In this document: positions 45,826-56,900 of the stretch, piece after piece | How positions within the stretch are numbered: the first letter of the stretch is position 1 | Layout of the letters: each line of letters opens with the position of its first letter | DNA from: CAWIVH01 sp963839475 | GTDB lineage: Bacteria > Acidobacteriota > UBA6911 | Length of the DNA: 64,000 bases | Reading direction: 5' to 3' | Assembly (NCBI GenBank): GCA_963839475.1 | Contig: CAWIVH010000019.1 | Coordinates: forward strand, 261,326-325,325 | Notes under the pieces: model-generated | The model's input: only the letters and a program-made list of their open reading frames with translations | Told to the model about the DNA's origin: nothing | The model's database searches: none | Translations under genes and position numbers: made by a program

Positions 45826-46825
45826 CAGCCTGCAAGGCCAACTGCTTCGCGCTGGGGTAGACCTCGCGTACTGGAGCGTGTCCCCAATAACCCAGCATAA
45901 ACAGACAGGCGGAATAACAGGCGAGCCCGAGCGCGAAATCAGGTGCTTTGAGGGTCATTTCCCGGAAGTACTGGAGCGCTTTCCCGATCCCTTCCGCGTT
46001 CATTTTGTCGAGCTCAAAGCGGGCTTTCAAATAGGCCTCAGTTATCTCCGGTGTCACCGGCCGCGCTGCAAGCGGAGGCGGAATCGCTGCACTGGCGGGT
46101 CTCAACGCCGTGGCGACACATCCTGCAATCGCCCGCGCCGCCTCGCGCTGTGTGGCCAACACGGCGGACATGTCGCAGTCATAGCTCTGGGCCCATAGGT
46201 GGCGCTCGGGCTCCATAAGGATCAACTGCGCCGTCAGGCGAGCGCGATTGCCCTCATGCAACGCGGCTCCTTCCACAACGCCATCCACGCCGAGGTCGCG
46301 GGCGATCTCTTCCAGCTTCCGGCTGCTCCCTTTCAGATGAAGCACGGATTGGCGTGATATCACCCGCACCGCCGGGATGCGGGCGATCTCATTGATGAGC
46401 GCATCGGTGACACCGTCGGCGAAATAATCTTTGGCAGGATCGCCATTCAAATTCGCAAAAGGCAACACAGCCAACGTGGGCTCTGCGAACGACCTCTCGC
46501 GCTTGACCGGCGCGATGAAGCGGTAGCCCCGGCGGGAAAGCGTCTCGACATAACGGGGAGCCTGCGCTTTGTCGCCCAGGACGGAGCGGATACGATTCAC
46601 GCAATAGTCCACCCCTACCTCAAAATCCACGAAGGTCGACTCGCCCCATAAGAGATGACGGATCTCCTCGCGGCTGACCGGTTTGCCTGCCTGACTCACC
46701 AGGAGGCACAGAACGCGCATGGGCTGTGGCCGAAGCTTCAGGACCCTGCCTGACTTGCGTAACTTGCCATTCTCCAGGTCAAGCTCGAACGGCCCGAAAG
46801 TAACCCGATCAGAAATCGCTGGCAT
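45809..46825 (-). pseudogene. Winged-helix (CadC/ToxR-type) regulator, N-terminal part of a frameshifted gene
   Basis: Residues 1-100 are an OmpR/CadC-type winged helix (FGPFELDLENGKLRKSG, SREEIRHLLWG, YVETLSRRGYRFIAPV). Residues 115-230 form a FlgO/TolB-N-like domain (TLAVLPFANLNGD, DYFADGVTDALINEIARI). TPR helices follow. The frame ends at IDD-stop (45809), but in the next frame SRLGTAHLVLAWM continues the TPR array, so one base is gained or lost near 45812-45822. No membrane helix is seen between the winged helix and the TolB-like part. Probably a transcription regulator with a protein-interaction tail. Confidence 0.78.
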
Positions 46826-47011
46826 ATTACCGGGATTATAAATCCCTCAACCCTGCAAGCTCAATCGTATTAAGACTTTGAACGCAAAGGAAAATCCAGC
46901 CAATTTCCAGCCGCCGTTTATGGCCAAAAGATCGGTTGCCGCCTACTGTGAACCCATCAAGGGAGGACGAAGTTGGGGGCCCTCCAAAACCAAACAGAAA
47001 GGAGCAGTTCG

Positions 47012-47515
47012 ATGAAACACTTACTTTCCATGAGTATTCTGGCGGCTGGCATGTTGTTGCTCGCGCCGGCTCTCCAGGCGCAGGATTGCAGCCATTGGAG
47101 CCTTTGGGCCCTGCAGGGCACTTACACCTTTACTGCAACGGCGTGGCAGGACCTGTCGGTGATCAACCCGGCGCTACCAAAGGGATACGCCCCCGTCTCG
47201 ATTGTGGGCGCTTTCACCGTCAACCACCATGGAGACGTGACCGGATGGGGATTGGTCAACGCGGGCGGAATACAGCTGAAGGTGGAGTTCGTCGACTCGC
47301 GGTTCAGCGATCCCAAGGCCGATTGCAGCATTCCGATCAGCCTTTCGATGAAAGTCAATGAATTTGGGGGAGTCATCGACGGACCGCACTCATACGTGGG
47401 GGTCATCGCGGGTGACGAGTCGGCACTGGAGATTGCCTTTATGATGCTTGGAACGGGACCCGGATCCCATGTGGAATTGGACCGTGCGAAGCGGATCTCA
47501 AGGACCTTCGACTAG
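47012..47515 (+). CDS. Secreted protein of unknown function
   Basis: 167 residues from the ATG at 47012, preceded by AAAGGAG. Signal peptide MKHLLSMSILAAGMLLLAPALQAQ. The mature part is beta-rich with LQGTYTFTATAW, GAFTVNHHGDVTGWGLVN and two or three cysteines (one after the cleavage site, one in DCSIPISL). The GxYxF...G..t.d..G pattern is common in small exported acidobacterial proteins of unknown role. It stands alone. Confidence 0.7.
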   Translation: MKHLLSMSILAAGMLLLAPALQAQDCSHWSLWALQGTYTFTATAWQDLSVINPALPKGYAPVSIVGAFTVNHHGDVTGWGLVNAGGIQLKVEFVDSRFSDPKADCSIPISLSMKVNEFGGVIDGPHSYVGVIAGDESALEIAFMMLGTGPGSHVELDRAKRISRTFD

Positions 47516-47950
47516 ACAGACTCATCGGCGCGGGTTGCCGATTCGCCGGTTCAAGCCTCCACCCATTTGCGATTGCCCCATGGAAGGCGCCGGCAAGGCG
47601 GACACCAACTTGACAAGTAACGCCCGTGGCGGACATGTGTGCCTGGGTAAAGCGAATCGCCTGGGATACCATTCATCGCTGGATGCCAAAAGCTGCCGAG
47701 TCCTGTCGCCGCTTCAATAACGGATTCGCCATTGATGGGAAAGTTATACGCCGTGTCTTTGGGCCGGCGTGTTTGCACGGGCAGGCCATCAAGACCTGTC
47801 GGAACGATCGTATTGTGAAGGTCGAGCGAAGAGCGGTAATGGGTGCCAACTGGCGATTGGCGATTGGCGACTGGAGAAGATGTTGGATGATTGCGAGGAC
47901 TCCTCGAAAGGGAGATCTTTTCCTCCGCGACACATTTTTTCCGCGGCAAA
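47516..47950. other. Intergenic region with a short heptamer repeat
   Basis: No gene. Three head-to-tail copies of TGGCGAT (last one degenerate) lie at 47851-47874. Confidence 0.45.
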
Positions 47951-48730
47951 ATGTCACGTTTGCATTCTTTGACTCCGGCCGGGCGTAAGTATTTGCAGCA
48001 AGAGCAGGCCAACTGGGAGAGGCATCTAAGCGGCGATTTGGAGCTCAACCGGCATACGCTCACACTCGACGCGAAGTACTATTCAGTCATTGGTGTCATG
48101 CCGCCGGGCTTTCGGTTCCTGAGCGGCTTCAGAGGTAGCTGAGAAACTCAACAAGACCGAACCTATGTGGACTGGCAGATTTGGTTTCGTGGGCACGTGT
48201 GTTTTGTAATACGCACGACTTCTGACCCCATGCGCTTGGCCGCGGCAGTTCGCAGCGCCGTGTGGGCGGTGGATAAGGATCAGCCTATAGAGAGCTTTAC
48301 AACCATGAAGCAATTTATTTCCGACACGCAGAAAGAGCGGCGTTTCTATTTGCTGCTGCTCGGTATCTTTGCTGCGGTAGCGTTGATACTGGCAACGGTG
48401 GGTATTTATGGGGTCATTTCGTATTCCGTTGCCCGGCGAACCCATGAAATCGGCATCTGCATGGCTTTAGGCGCGACGCGGAGTGATGTTTTGAAGTTGG
48501 TTGTCGGGAGAAGAATGACTCTCCTTCTAATCGGAGTGATGATCGGCTTGGCTGGCGCCTTCGGACTAGCGCGCTTCCTGATAAGCCTTCTATATGAAGT
48601 CCGACCCACCGATCCGCTGACGTATGCCGGTGTATCGTTGCTTTTGGCAGCCGTGGGTTTACTGGCTTGCGGCATCCCGGCCCGTCGTGCCGCCAGGATT
48701 GATCCCACGGTGGCGCTCAGGTACGAATGA
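47951..48730 (+). pseudogene. Remnants of a PadR regulator and a MacB-like (ADOP) ABC permease
   Basis: From the ATG at 47951 the frame reads LTPAGRKYLQQEQANWERH, the C-terminal helix of a PadR-family regulator, and then without a break LSGDLELNRHTLTLDAKYYSVIGVMPPGFRFL, an internal periplasmic segment of an acidobacterial orphan permease; it stops at 48142. A second frame (about 48150-48730) gives the permease C-terminus: FVIRTTSDPMRLAAAVRSAV, VDKDQPIESFTTM, then an FtsX-type membrane block (LLLGIFAAVALILATVGIYGVISY, RRTHEIGICMALGA) and the end RRAARIDPTVALRYE. In intact loci PadR is followed by a permease of about 800 residues; here most of both is deleted. The 187-codon C-terminal piece could still be translated from a GTG but would not make a transporter. 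Confidence 0.7.
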
Positions 48731-49041
48731 ACGCAGGTGTCATGTATCGCGTCGTCCATTCGGACAGCTTTTCTCACATGGACACTCGCACGAAAATGCT
48801 GCAAATCGGAACTCTGCGGGTAATAGAAAGCACATGATAGTTCTGATCCATCACTATCAGTGACGGAGCTGCCACCCAGTCATCGCGGATCATAACCACA
48901 ATTTTTAGTGTGGACGGAATTATTGGTAGGGATACCATCCTGCAGACCGCACTAACTGCGTGATCTTGCCCCACGAATTTATGGCGACACAAGGACATGA
49001 GCACTGCATGGTATCATCAATGTTAACCTTCAGAGGTGTGT
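48731..49041. other. Intergenic region
   Basis: Nothing recognised except AGAGGT (49033-49038), the ribosome binding site of the next gene. Confidence 0.4.
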
Positions 49042-49746
49042 ATGACTCATTCTTTGTCTCTGTGTTTTCTTGCCGCGGTTCACTTGGCCTCGTCGATCTG
49101 TTCGGGCCAGAGTGCGGTACCTTCCGACCCGGTAGCCCAAACGCTGGATTTGCCAGCCTACCTGAGGGTACTGCCCAAACCGGAGCTCGAGCCTTGGGGC
49201 AAGATCACGCAGAAGCAGAGATGGGATCACTATGCGTCGATGACATTCTCACCGATTGCGGCACTAGGGGCGGTATCGGGAGCGGCAATCAGCCAGGCGA
49301 TCGACAGCCCGACGGAGTGGGGACAGGGATGGGGTCCGTACGGCGTTCGTGTGGCGAGTAGTTACGGCAGCACGCTAGTGGGCAACACAATCATGTACGG
49401 CTCGTCCGCCCTGTTTCGCGACGACAACCGGTATTTCCGGTCGAGTTCGAAAGGGTTCTTCGGTCGAATGGGGCACGTGATCGCGTCTCCGTATGTATCG
49501 CGGAACGATGAGGGTCGCAAGCGATTCTCGACATCCATGTTCCTGGGCAGCGCCGGGTATTCTGGCATTCAGCTCGCCTGGTCGCCTCCGAGCTGGCAGG
49601 GATGGAACAACGTGGGGATCAACTACCTCATCTGGTACGGCCAGGTGGCGGGTGTCAATCTTGTAAAGGAGTTCTATCCAAGCTTGATCCGGTGTTACCG
49701 CGGCAGACACGCAGGTCACGCACCGAAAGCCCCAATTACCCCGTGA
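49042..49746 (+). CDS. Conserved acidobacterial exported protein of unknown function
   Basis: 234 residues from the ATG at 49042 (a GTG 6 bases upstream is possible). Signal peptide MTHSLSLCFLAAVHLASSICSGQ. The mature part has Gly-rich membrane-associated helices (FSPIAALGAVSGAAISQAID) and the pattern YGVRVASSYGSTLVGNTIMYG followed by FRDDNRYFRSSSKGFFGRMGHVI, which I recall as widespread in Acidobacteriota with no assigned role; outer-membrane association is plausible. It stands alone. Confidence 0.75.
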   Translation: MTHSLSLCFLAAVHLASSICSGQSAVPSDPVAQTLDLPAYLRVLPKPELEPWGKITQKQRWDHYASMTFSPIAALGAVSGAAISQAIDSPTEWGQGWGPYGVRVASSYGSTLVGNTIMYGSSALFRDDNRYFRSSSKGFFGRMGHVIASPYVSRNDEGRKRFSTSMFLGSAGYSGIQLAWSPPSWQGWNNVGINYLIWYGQVAGVNLVKEFYPSLIRCYRGRHAGHAPKAPITP

Positions 49747-49871
49747 AAGTGAAGGACGTTCTCTGAGGTTTCTTGACCTGTCCATGGCGAATTGCTAATT
49801 CGTGGCTCAAGCCCAAGCGATTCCAGGTTTTGTTATGATCTGGAATGAGTTTTGATAGCCACCGACTGACA

Positions 49872-50720
49872 CTAGGGTCGCTGGAAAACGCGCACCCAGT
49901 TGACCTCGAGGCGAACCGGGTACTCAAGCTTCGACGGGTTGCCGCCGTTGGCGCCGCCGATTGCCTGGTTGAGAAGGAGATAGTGGGGCTTGCGAAAAGC
50001 GTTGTCTTTTCCCGCCTCGTCGTCTCCTGCCGACTCGAAGTGGGCGGATAGCCTCCCGTCGAGGAGCAGGTCGACGCGATTCTCGTCCCACTCCATTGTC
50101 CAGATATGGAACTCTTTCGTCCACGCCTCATCGCCCAGTTCTGTGAGAGGCTTCTTGGTTGTAAGCCACTTCTGCCGACCATGAAGGCCATGGCACACAT
50201 TTGCCAGGATCATTCCCCTGTTGTACTCCATGATATCGATTTCTCCACACTCCGGCCAGCCGACATGGTCTATGGACGCGCCGAGCGACCAGAAAGCGGG
50301 CCAGCTGCCGGAACGGATGTCGATGCGCGCCTGCATCTCGACTTTGCCATAAGTAAATTCGTGCTTCCCTTTGGTGATGAGGCATGCGGAGGTGACTTCA
50401 ATCGACTGGCGCCCTTGGAAACCCTTGCCGCCCGGCATGTAGCCGGGATTGGCTTTCTTCTCGCGCCGCGCCTCGATGATCAGCATCCCGTCTTTACAGA
50501 CTGCATTTTCGGGTTGATACCATTGCAGCTCGTCGTTGCGTACAAATCCGCGCTCATAATCCCAGTTCCTGGGGTCGGGCTTCCCGTCCTGGTTGAACTC
50601 ATCATGCCAGACCATCTTCCACTCGGCGGCGGTACCGAGTAATCCCGACAGAAGGAAGAAAACGACGATACAGCACAAAACAAAGAGCACTCGCGCAACT
50701 GGGTTTGTATTTACCAGCAA
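49872..50720 (-). CDS. Secreted glycoside hydrolase family 16 (beta-glucanase-like)
   Basis: 282 residues, TTG start with AAGGAG about 8 bases ahead. Signal peptide with core VLFVLCCIVVFFLLSGLLG. The catalytic signature ExDxxE is intact in GEIDIMEY, with the upstream jelly-roll pattern WHDEFNQDGKPDPRNWDYE, YGKVEMQARIDIRSGSWPAFWSLG and downstream HIWTMEWDENRVDLLLDG and LLLNQAIGG. GH16 enzymes cleave beta-1,3 or beta-1,3/1,4-glucans, laminarin or related polymers outside the cell. No linked sugar transporter here. Confidence 0.92.
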   Translation of the reverse strand: MLVNTNPVARVLFVLCCIVVFFLLSGLLGTAAEWKMVWHDEFNQDGKPDPRNWDYERGFVRNDELQWYQPENAVCKDGMLIIEARREKKANPGYMPGGKGFQGRQSIEVTSACLITKGKHEFTYGKVEMQARIDIRSGSWPAFWSLGASIDHVGWPECGEIDIMEYNRGMILANVCHGLHGRQKWLTTKKPLTELGDEAWTKEFHIWTMEWDENRVDLLLDGRLSAHFESAGDDEAGKDNAFRKPHYLLLNQAIGGANGGNPSKLEYPVRLEVNWVRVFQRP

Positions 50721-50861
50721 GATTGCTTCTCCTTCCTAGTCCTGACTCCCAATCGATGCCAAAACAAATGATTCGGTTGTGGATCATTATAAAAAATGGC
50801 GGCGATCTTTTCGATCAGGCTGATGAGCTGGAGCATACTTCCACACTTGACTGCGGCGTTG

Positions 50862-51150
50862 GAGCCGGATCCCGTGTGGGTGGTTGGCGACACTGGTTTC
50901 CCGAAAAAAGGCGAGCATTCCGTGGGGATCGAGAGGCAGTATTCCGGGACGCCTGGTAAGACAGCGAATTGTCAGGTTGCCGTCAGCCTTCACCATGTCG
51001 GGGAGCACGGAAGCACGGCGCTGGGCCGCAAGTCAATGGAGTATATTGCGGTCTCGGCCAAACCCGATACGATTTTGGGCTGGTATCGGAAACTGATCGC
51101 CAACAAATACGCCCATGTAAAATCAAGAGGAACGATGAGCTCGGCTCGGC
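50862..51150 (+). mobile_element. Mosaic of two insertion-sequence remnants
   Basis: One open frame (50796-51197) contains VVGDTGFPKKGEHSVGIERQ and GTPGKTANCQVAVSLH, a catalytic-core segment of IS701-type DDE transposases, followed after a few residues by GRKSMEYIAVSAKPDTILGW and YRKLIANKY, a segment just before the integrase core of IS481/rve-type transposases. Neither is complete and there are no visible terminal repeats, so both are dead fragments fused together. Confidence 0.6.
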
Positions 51151-51247
51151 TTGCATCGCCGCAAGAACGGCGCGACTTTTTTGACTCAACGGCATGATTC
51201 CATTGAAGATCCTAGAAGTTGATTTGGTAGAAAACTCTGCCGCCGGA

Positions 51248-53911
51248 TCACCGCAGTCTTCCGACGGCAATCCAATCGGCTGGGGTAGCGATATTTTCCC
51301 AACTATCAGATGTCGAATACTTGACCCATGTGCCACTTCCAGTCCAGACTCCTAGGAGATCATCCTTACCGTCTCCGTCCAAGTCGCCGGCAGCAATCTT
51401 GGCAGCACCGAACGAAATCAGCGACCATTGCCCAGTTGCGGAATCCCGAAACCAGACACCTGTGCTCCAGATTCCAATAACATCCTGCAGCCCATCGCCG
51501 TTCAAATCTCCTGTGGTGACGAAATCGGCAGCGGAGCCAATCTGCGACCAGGCACCCGTCGAGGTGTATCTCACCCAAGTTCCGGCGTCAGGGCGCACCC
51601 AAATCAAATCGGATTTACCATCGCCATCCAGATCACCCAGAGCTGCCTGCGTTGCACCCGTCGAGATTTGCGACCAGCTTCCAGTTGCGGAATCCCGGAC
51701 CCAGACCAATTCATCCCAGATCCCTACGACATCTACCTTGCCATCGCCGTTCGTGTCTCCGGTTGAGACCCATCTCGCCGGTGTTGCGAGAAGAACCCAT
51801 TGACCGGTGGTGGAATACTTGACCCATGTGCCACTTCCAGTCCAGATTCCCAGGAGGTCATCCTTACCGTCTCCGTCCAAGTCGCCTGCGGCAACCTGTG
51901 TTGCGGCAGAGGACACGCGACTCCAGGTTCCGTCATCTGAGTTACGAACAAATATCCCCTGGTCTTTCCACGACCCGATAAGATCGTGCCGTTGTCCTGC
52001 CACAACTCCAGAAAGCTCAAACACCACCAAACCGCCTTCCCCATCTGCGACATAGATATGATTCCCGATGCCCGCTACTCCGTTGGCCCGTCCGGAGGTG
52101 GCCGCATTCGCAACCCGCACCGGATGACTGGGGTCCGCAACATCCCATAGGCTAATGCCACTTAATTCCGCTTCGGCTACGATCGCATAGTGGCCCAAAA
52201 GAAAAACATCTATAGCAAAAGAGAGGCAGTGGCCTACGAGAACAGGGTTTCCTGGATCGGAAACATCCAGGATCTCCAGTCCCGCCTCCATGCTGGCCAG
52301 ATAGGCGTAGTTGCCATTTACGATGACCGACCTGGAGGCCCACGTACTGGAAGCATACCTACCCAGTATCGAAGGTGCGGAGGGATTGGCCACGTCGACA
52401 ACAACCATGCCACCTCCCTTCATGGCAAGATAGGCCCTATTGCTTTGAACTGTCACCGCAAAAACATAGTCGTTAACAGTAATGCTGCCGAGGCGTTTCA
52501 CATCCGCAGCATCGGCAACATCAAAGATTGTCAGACCATTTTGGTATCCTGGGCCGGCCTCGATGGTTGCCACATAGGCATATTGCTCCGCGACGGCTAC
52601 GGACTGAGCAAAAACATTGGTGGAATATCCCCCGACCCGAACGGGTCGGGCGGGGTTGCTGACATCCAAAACCATTAGGCCGCCAGTTCCAAAGGCTACG
52701 TAGGCATATCGGTCCCGGATTACCGCGTGGGAAGCTACTGCGCAGCCCTCTGGCTCGTAGCTGCCGAGGCGCCTGGGGGAAAGAGGATCCAGGAGGTTAA
52801 CAATTTGCAATCCAGCGCTCCCGTCGGAAACGTATCCTTTGCCGCCGACGATTGTTACACTGCTCCCGTCTCCGACGGCGCCCTGAAATTGTCCCGCTTG
52901 AACCGGATTATGCGGCGCGCTGATGTCCAGAATCTGAAGTCCTGCAAAATGGTAGGCCACATAAGCAAAAGTGTCGGACAGAGCCAGGTTCCATGCGTAA
53001 CCGCGGATCAGGTTCCCGCCAATCCGAAATGGTTGGTCAGGATTTCCAATATCTATGATCTGGACTCCACCATGTTGATCGGCTACATACGCCAGATTGC
53101 CCCTTGCCACTACCTTGGAAGCATAACCGAGAGTGCGGCACAGACCCAAAAGCCTGGGAGAAGAGATATTCGCAATATCAATGATTCTGAGTCCCGCAGC
53201 CACATCTGCCACCAATACGTACGCGCCTGCGATTGCCAGGCCACGGGCATCGCCTGCAATAGTGCACTCTGCTACTCGAACGGGATTCACAGGATTTGCG
53301 ACGTTCAAAATCAGGAGCCCGCCGGTACTGATAGCGACATACGCATAACCTCCAACTACTTTTATATCGGCAGCGAACAAAAAGGAGGTTTTATAGGAAC
53401 CCAGTTTGGTTGGCGTGACCGGCCGAGACACATCGATTATGACTACCCCACCAGCACCATCGGCTAAATATGCCATACCTCCAGCTATCGATATACTTAG
53501 CGCGTAATAGGAATTCAATGATCCCACAGTCATTGGTCGGGCTGGATCTGCAATGTCCACTACAATCAATCCCCCCTTGCCGACAGCCAGAAAGGCATAC
53601 TGGCCAGAAATAGCGATACTTTCCACGACACCCGGCAGTATTCCCGTTTGGCCCAAAACTCTTGGCGAAGGCAAAGCGTCGACGTCCAGAACTGTTAGAC
53701 GCGGACCAACTCCCAAGTAGGCCTTGCCGTCTCGTACAGCCACGGCCTTACAGGCACCGCCCCATTGGGTTAAGGGAGTCATGGCGATCTGATCTGCCTC
53801 AGCCATGGCACGCGCATGTTGACCTGAAATATGAGACGTGTGGGCTATGCTCGCCCGTGGAGGCAGGCAAAGCACAGAAACAAAAATGAGGCAACTAATA
53901 AAGGTTTTCAT
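51248..53911 (-). CDS. Secreted LVIVD-repeat protein with C-terminal DxDGDG (FG-GAP/VCBS-like) repeats
   Basis: 887 residues from the ATG at 53911, which opens a signal peptide (MKTFISCLIFVSVLCLPP). Residues about 50-640 are a run of roughly a dozen LVIVD-type repeats of about 45 residues, each with a hydrophobic pair such as LIVVDIADPARPMTVGS, VVIIDVSRPVTPTKLGS or LQILDISAPHNPVQAG, expected to fold as a propeller. The C-terminal 240 residues hold five or six repeats of GDLDGDGKDDLLG...TWVKYSTTG..W, with calcium-loop DxDGDG motifs. LVIVD repeats occur in bacterial and archaeal cell-surface proteins; function unknown. It lies 49 bases downstream of a larger paralogue on the same strand and shares its repeat type, so they probably form an operon and arose by duplication. 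Confidence 0.85.
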   Translation of the reverse strand: MKTFISCLIFVSVLCLPPRASIAHTSHISGQHARAMAEADQIAMTPLTQWGGACKAVAVRDGKAYLGVGPRLTVLDVDALPSPRVLGQTGILPGVVESIAISGQYAFLAVGKGGLIVVDIADPARPMTVGSLNSYYALSISIAGGMAYLADGAGGVVIIDVSRPVTPTKLGSYKTSFLFAADIKVVGGYAYVAISTGGLLILNVANPVNPVRVAECTIAGDARGLAIAGAYVLVADVAAGLRIIDIANISSPRLLGLCRTLGYASKVVARGNLAYVADQHGGVQIIDIGNPDQPFRIGGNLIRGYAWNLALSDTFAYVAYHFAGLQILDISAPHNPVQAGQFQGAVGDGSSVTIVGGKGYVSDGSAGLQIVNLLDPLSPRRLGSYEPEGCAVASHAVIRDRYAYVAFGTGGLMVLDVSNPARPVRVGGYSTNVFAQSVAVAEQYAYVATIEAGPGYQNGLTIFDVADAADVKRLGSITVNDYVFAVTVQSNRAYLAMKGGGMVVVDVANPSAPSILGRYASSTWASRSVIVNGNYAYLASMEAGLEILDVSDPGNPVLVGHCLSFAIDVFLLGHYAIVAEAELSGISLWDVADPSHPVRVANAATSGRANGVAGIGNHIYVADGEGGLVVFELSGVVAGQRHDLIGSWKDQGIFVRNSDDGTWSRVSSAATQVAAGDLDGDGKDDLLGIWTGSGTWVKYSTTGQWVLLATPARWVSTGDTNGDGKVDVVGIWDELVWVRDSATGSWSQISTGATQAALGDLDGDGKSDLIWVRPDAGTWVRYTSTGAWSQIGSAADFVTTGDLNGDGLQDVIGIWSTGVWFRDSATGQWSLISFGAAKIAAGDLDGDGKDDLLGVWTGSGTWVKYSTSDSWENIATPADWIAVGRLR

Positions 53912-53960
53912 ATTCCCCAATCCATTTGCCAAGATTCTGCACCCATCCGATTATGATATT

Positions 53961-56900
53961 TCACCAACAGATATGGTAACTGGCAGTGGCAGGAAACTTC
54001 GGTGCTTGGTGCTGGAGACAACGAACGTGGCTGCTACGCTCATGGTTCTTCCATGTCCACTTGATGTCGGTGTGCATCTTGACGTTCGTGCCCTGCCGGT
54101 CGTACAGCCAGGATTTCCCGTCATCGCTCAATCGACGCCAGCTCGCGCGTCGTTGGCGGTTCTGGAGTTGCCGCCGCTTCAATTCCGCTGGCGGTGCATG
54201 GTATGCGGGCAAGTCTGTTGAAAGCAGCGGGGATGGTGACCGTTGCCGTAACTGCATCATGGGATTTGGGTCGATTTGCCTTGTTAAGGGCGGTCGTGGA
54301 TCTCCATTCCACCGGGCTTTTGGCGATGGACCGGGTGGATTCACTGTTGCACTTGCCTTGAAAACTCTAGATCCGTGCTCTGCAGCCGAATCGGCAAACG
54401 CGTTGAGAAAGACGCTCCGGGGTGCGGAAAACTCCGATGTGTTGCCCCGCCTATCCGTAGCTGTCGATATGATGTTGGGCCCGGCGAAGGCACTCGCTTT
54501 GCTAAAAACAAATCGCCCTGAAGCATCTCCGGTTGTTGTGCCCTCGTAGATCTCACCTTCATCCCGGGAGTCAGAGAAGATATCAACCGTGCACCTTGGG
54601 CACGCCTCCCCGGCGACTGAGACCAGCGTCAGCTCCTGGATTAATGGCCTGGCAACTATGTTATGGGTTCGATTCCAAATGCCCTTAATTCCATTCTCAA
54701 ATATCCGATTTTGGCGGATGGGATTTTCAGCTCCATCATTAAAGACACCGAACTCGCCGTTAAATCCAATAACGTTGCCGGGTCCAACGATGTTGCGCTG
54801 AGAATAGTCGGAGATTCCGACGCCGGCCTTCCCATTGCCCAGGGATGGCATGCTGCGACCGCTCGCTCCAATAGTATTACCTGCTATGTAGTTGAATTCA
54901 GTACCTCCCAGATATATGCCATACACCGGATTTCCACTTATCAGATTTCCCTCGCCGTTTCCCGGGCCGCCGATAAAATTATGGATGCTATCCCCCAGAA
55001 TCACACCAAAGCCAGTATTTCCGATAGCTCTCTCTCCTGAAATGTCAGTTCCTATGAAATTACCGAGAACAATGGCTCCCATGCCTCGGCCTCTTTCTCC
55101 TGTGTAAATCCCACTTCCGGTGTTTCCGCTCAGAACGTTTCGTTCAGAGACAGTTTTTCCCCCGACGCGATTAAACATTGCTCCCATGGCCATATGGACA
55201 CCGCCCGGCATACCATTCCCAATAGCCGCTGTTCCTGTTGCATTTGTGCCAAGAAGGTTGCCAATAACAGTATTGTAGTTGCTGCCGCGGTCCGAGATGC
55301 ATACGCCAGACCTAAGGTTGCCGCTCGATAGATTTCCTTGTATCAGATTATTGTAGGCACCGAGCTCCATCGAGATGCCATGTCCAAGGTTGCCGAGCGG
55401 GTATTGGCCGGATACGTCGGTTCCCACAAGATTTCCCAGTACGCTGTTGCCGTGGCTTCGCTCCATCATGCTTATGCCGGTGTTATTCTTGCCGCTGACG
55501 AGGTTGCCTTCCCGGGGATTCAAGCCGCCAATTTGGTTGTTCGAAGCGCCTCCGTGCAGAAATATCCCTATGCTGGCATTTCCGAGAGCCTTGGCACCGG
55601 AAACATCGGTGCCGACGAAGTTCCCTATCACTAGGTTTTCTTCTACCGAATCACCCAGGAGGCCGATGCCCATGCCTCCATTACCACTGACAAGGTTTCG
55701 CTCCGAAGCGGAAGTGCTGCCAATCCTGTTATGACGGGCACCGTTACCCAGAAGAATGCCAAAGGAACCGTTTCCAAATGCCACATCGCCGGTAATCTCG
55801 GTGCCTACGAAATTACCGACAATTACGTTATTTGCCCCATCGTGAACCTCAATGCCTGTAGTTCCATTCCCGCTAAGCAGATTGCCCTCGCCCATCGGGC
55901 CGGCGCCTGATGTACGATTTCCACCGATGATATTGTTGCTGGCATTTTGAATTCGAATCGCTGCCAGCGGGAATCGAATGACCTGCAAGCCCTTGATGAC
56001 ATTATTATTTGAAGTGACAATCAGGCCGTTGGTACCCTGAGGAGAAGCCATGCCATCCAGGATCACTCCTGCGTTCGAGGCATCGATTGTTACGCTTCCT
56101 TGGTTCATTGTGGGCAAAGGATTTATTACTCCGATGCGTGCCGGGTTCGAAGGAGGAAAGACAGATGGATCGAATACAATTGTGTCACCGCCTCGCGCAC
56201 TCTCGAGGCAGCCACGCAATGTGCCTGTGCCGGCGTTTTGGGTACTTGAGACCACACAGCGGTTTCCAGACAGGAACCTCGCATCGTCCTGATGAGCGAC
56301 ATGAGCAGAAGAAGGGCTTACTTGAAATGAAGCCTCGGGTATTTTCAGGTCCGTGTGCGTGCGAATTAGGTTGATTAGATTTCGAGGAGCAGCTTTGCCT
56401 TGAGAGAGTTTGACCTCTTGCTGTGAAGGCATGGAAGTATAGGGCCGGGGACGGATAGTCTGGGACCTCGCGGCAGACGTCCTTGGAGTCCCGATCTTTT
56501 TTTCGAGGATAATCAATCCGCCATAGCCATCTGCTACAAACGCCCATTTATCACGAACGATCAACTGCCGAGAAAAACCCGCCGTGTCTTGTCCATCTGC
56601 CAAGATAGGGTTGCTTGGGTTGGATACGTCGAGCTGCACCATGCCCTGGCTGGCAACAGCTACATAAACATTGTTTCCGTCAAAACTCACTCCCATGGCG
56701 GAGGCAGGTGTTTTGAAGTGTCCAATTATGATGGGAGAATAAGGATTTGTCGTATCCAATACCGTAAGCCCTGAGTTGCTGTCTGCGACATAAGCCCGAT
56801 CACCGGCAGCAGCTACTGCTTCGGCATAGTCCGTCATGCACGTAGATATCAGCGTAGGCTGGGCTGGCTTAGACACATCGACGATTCGAACCCCTTCAGC

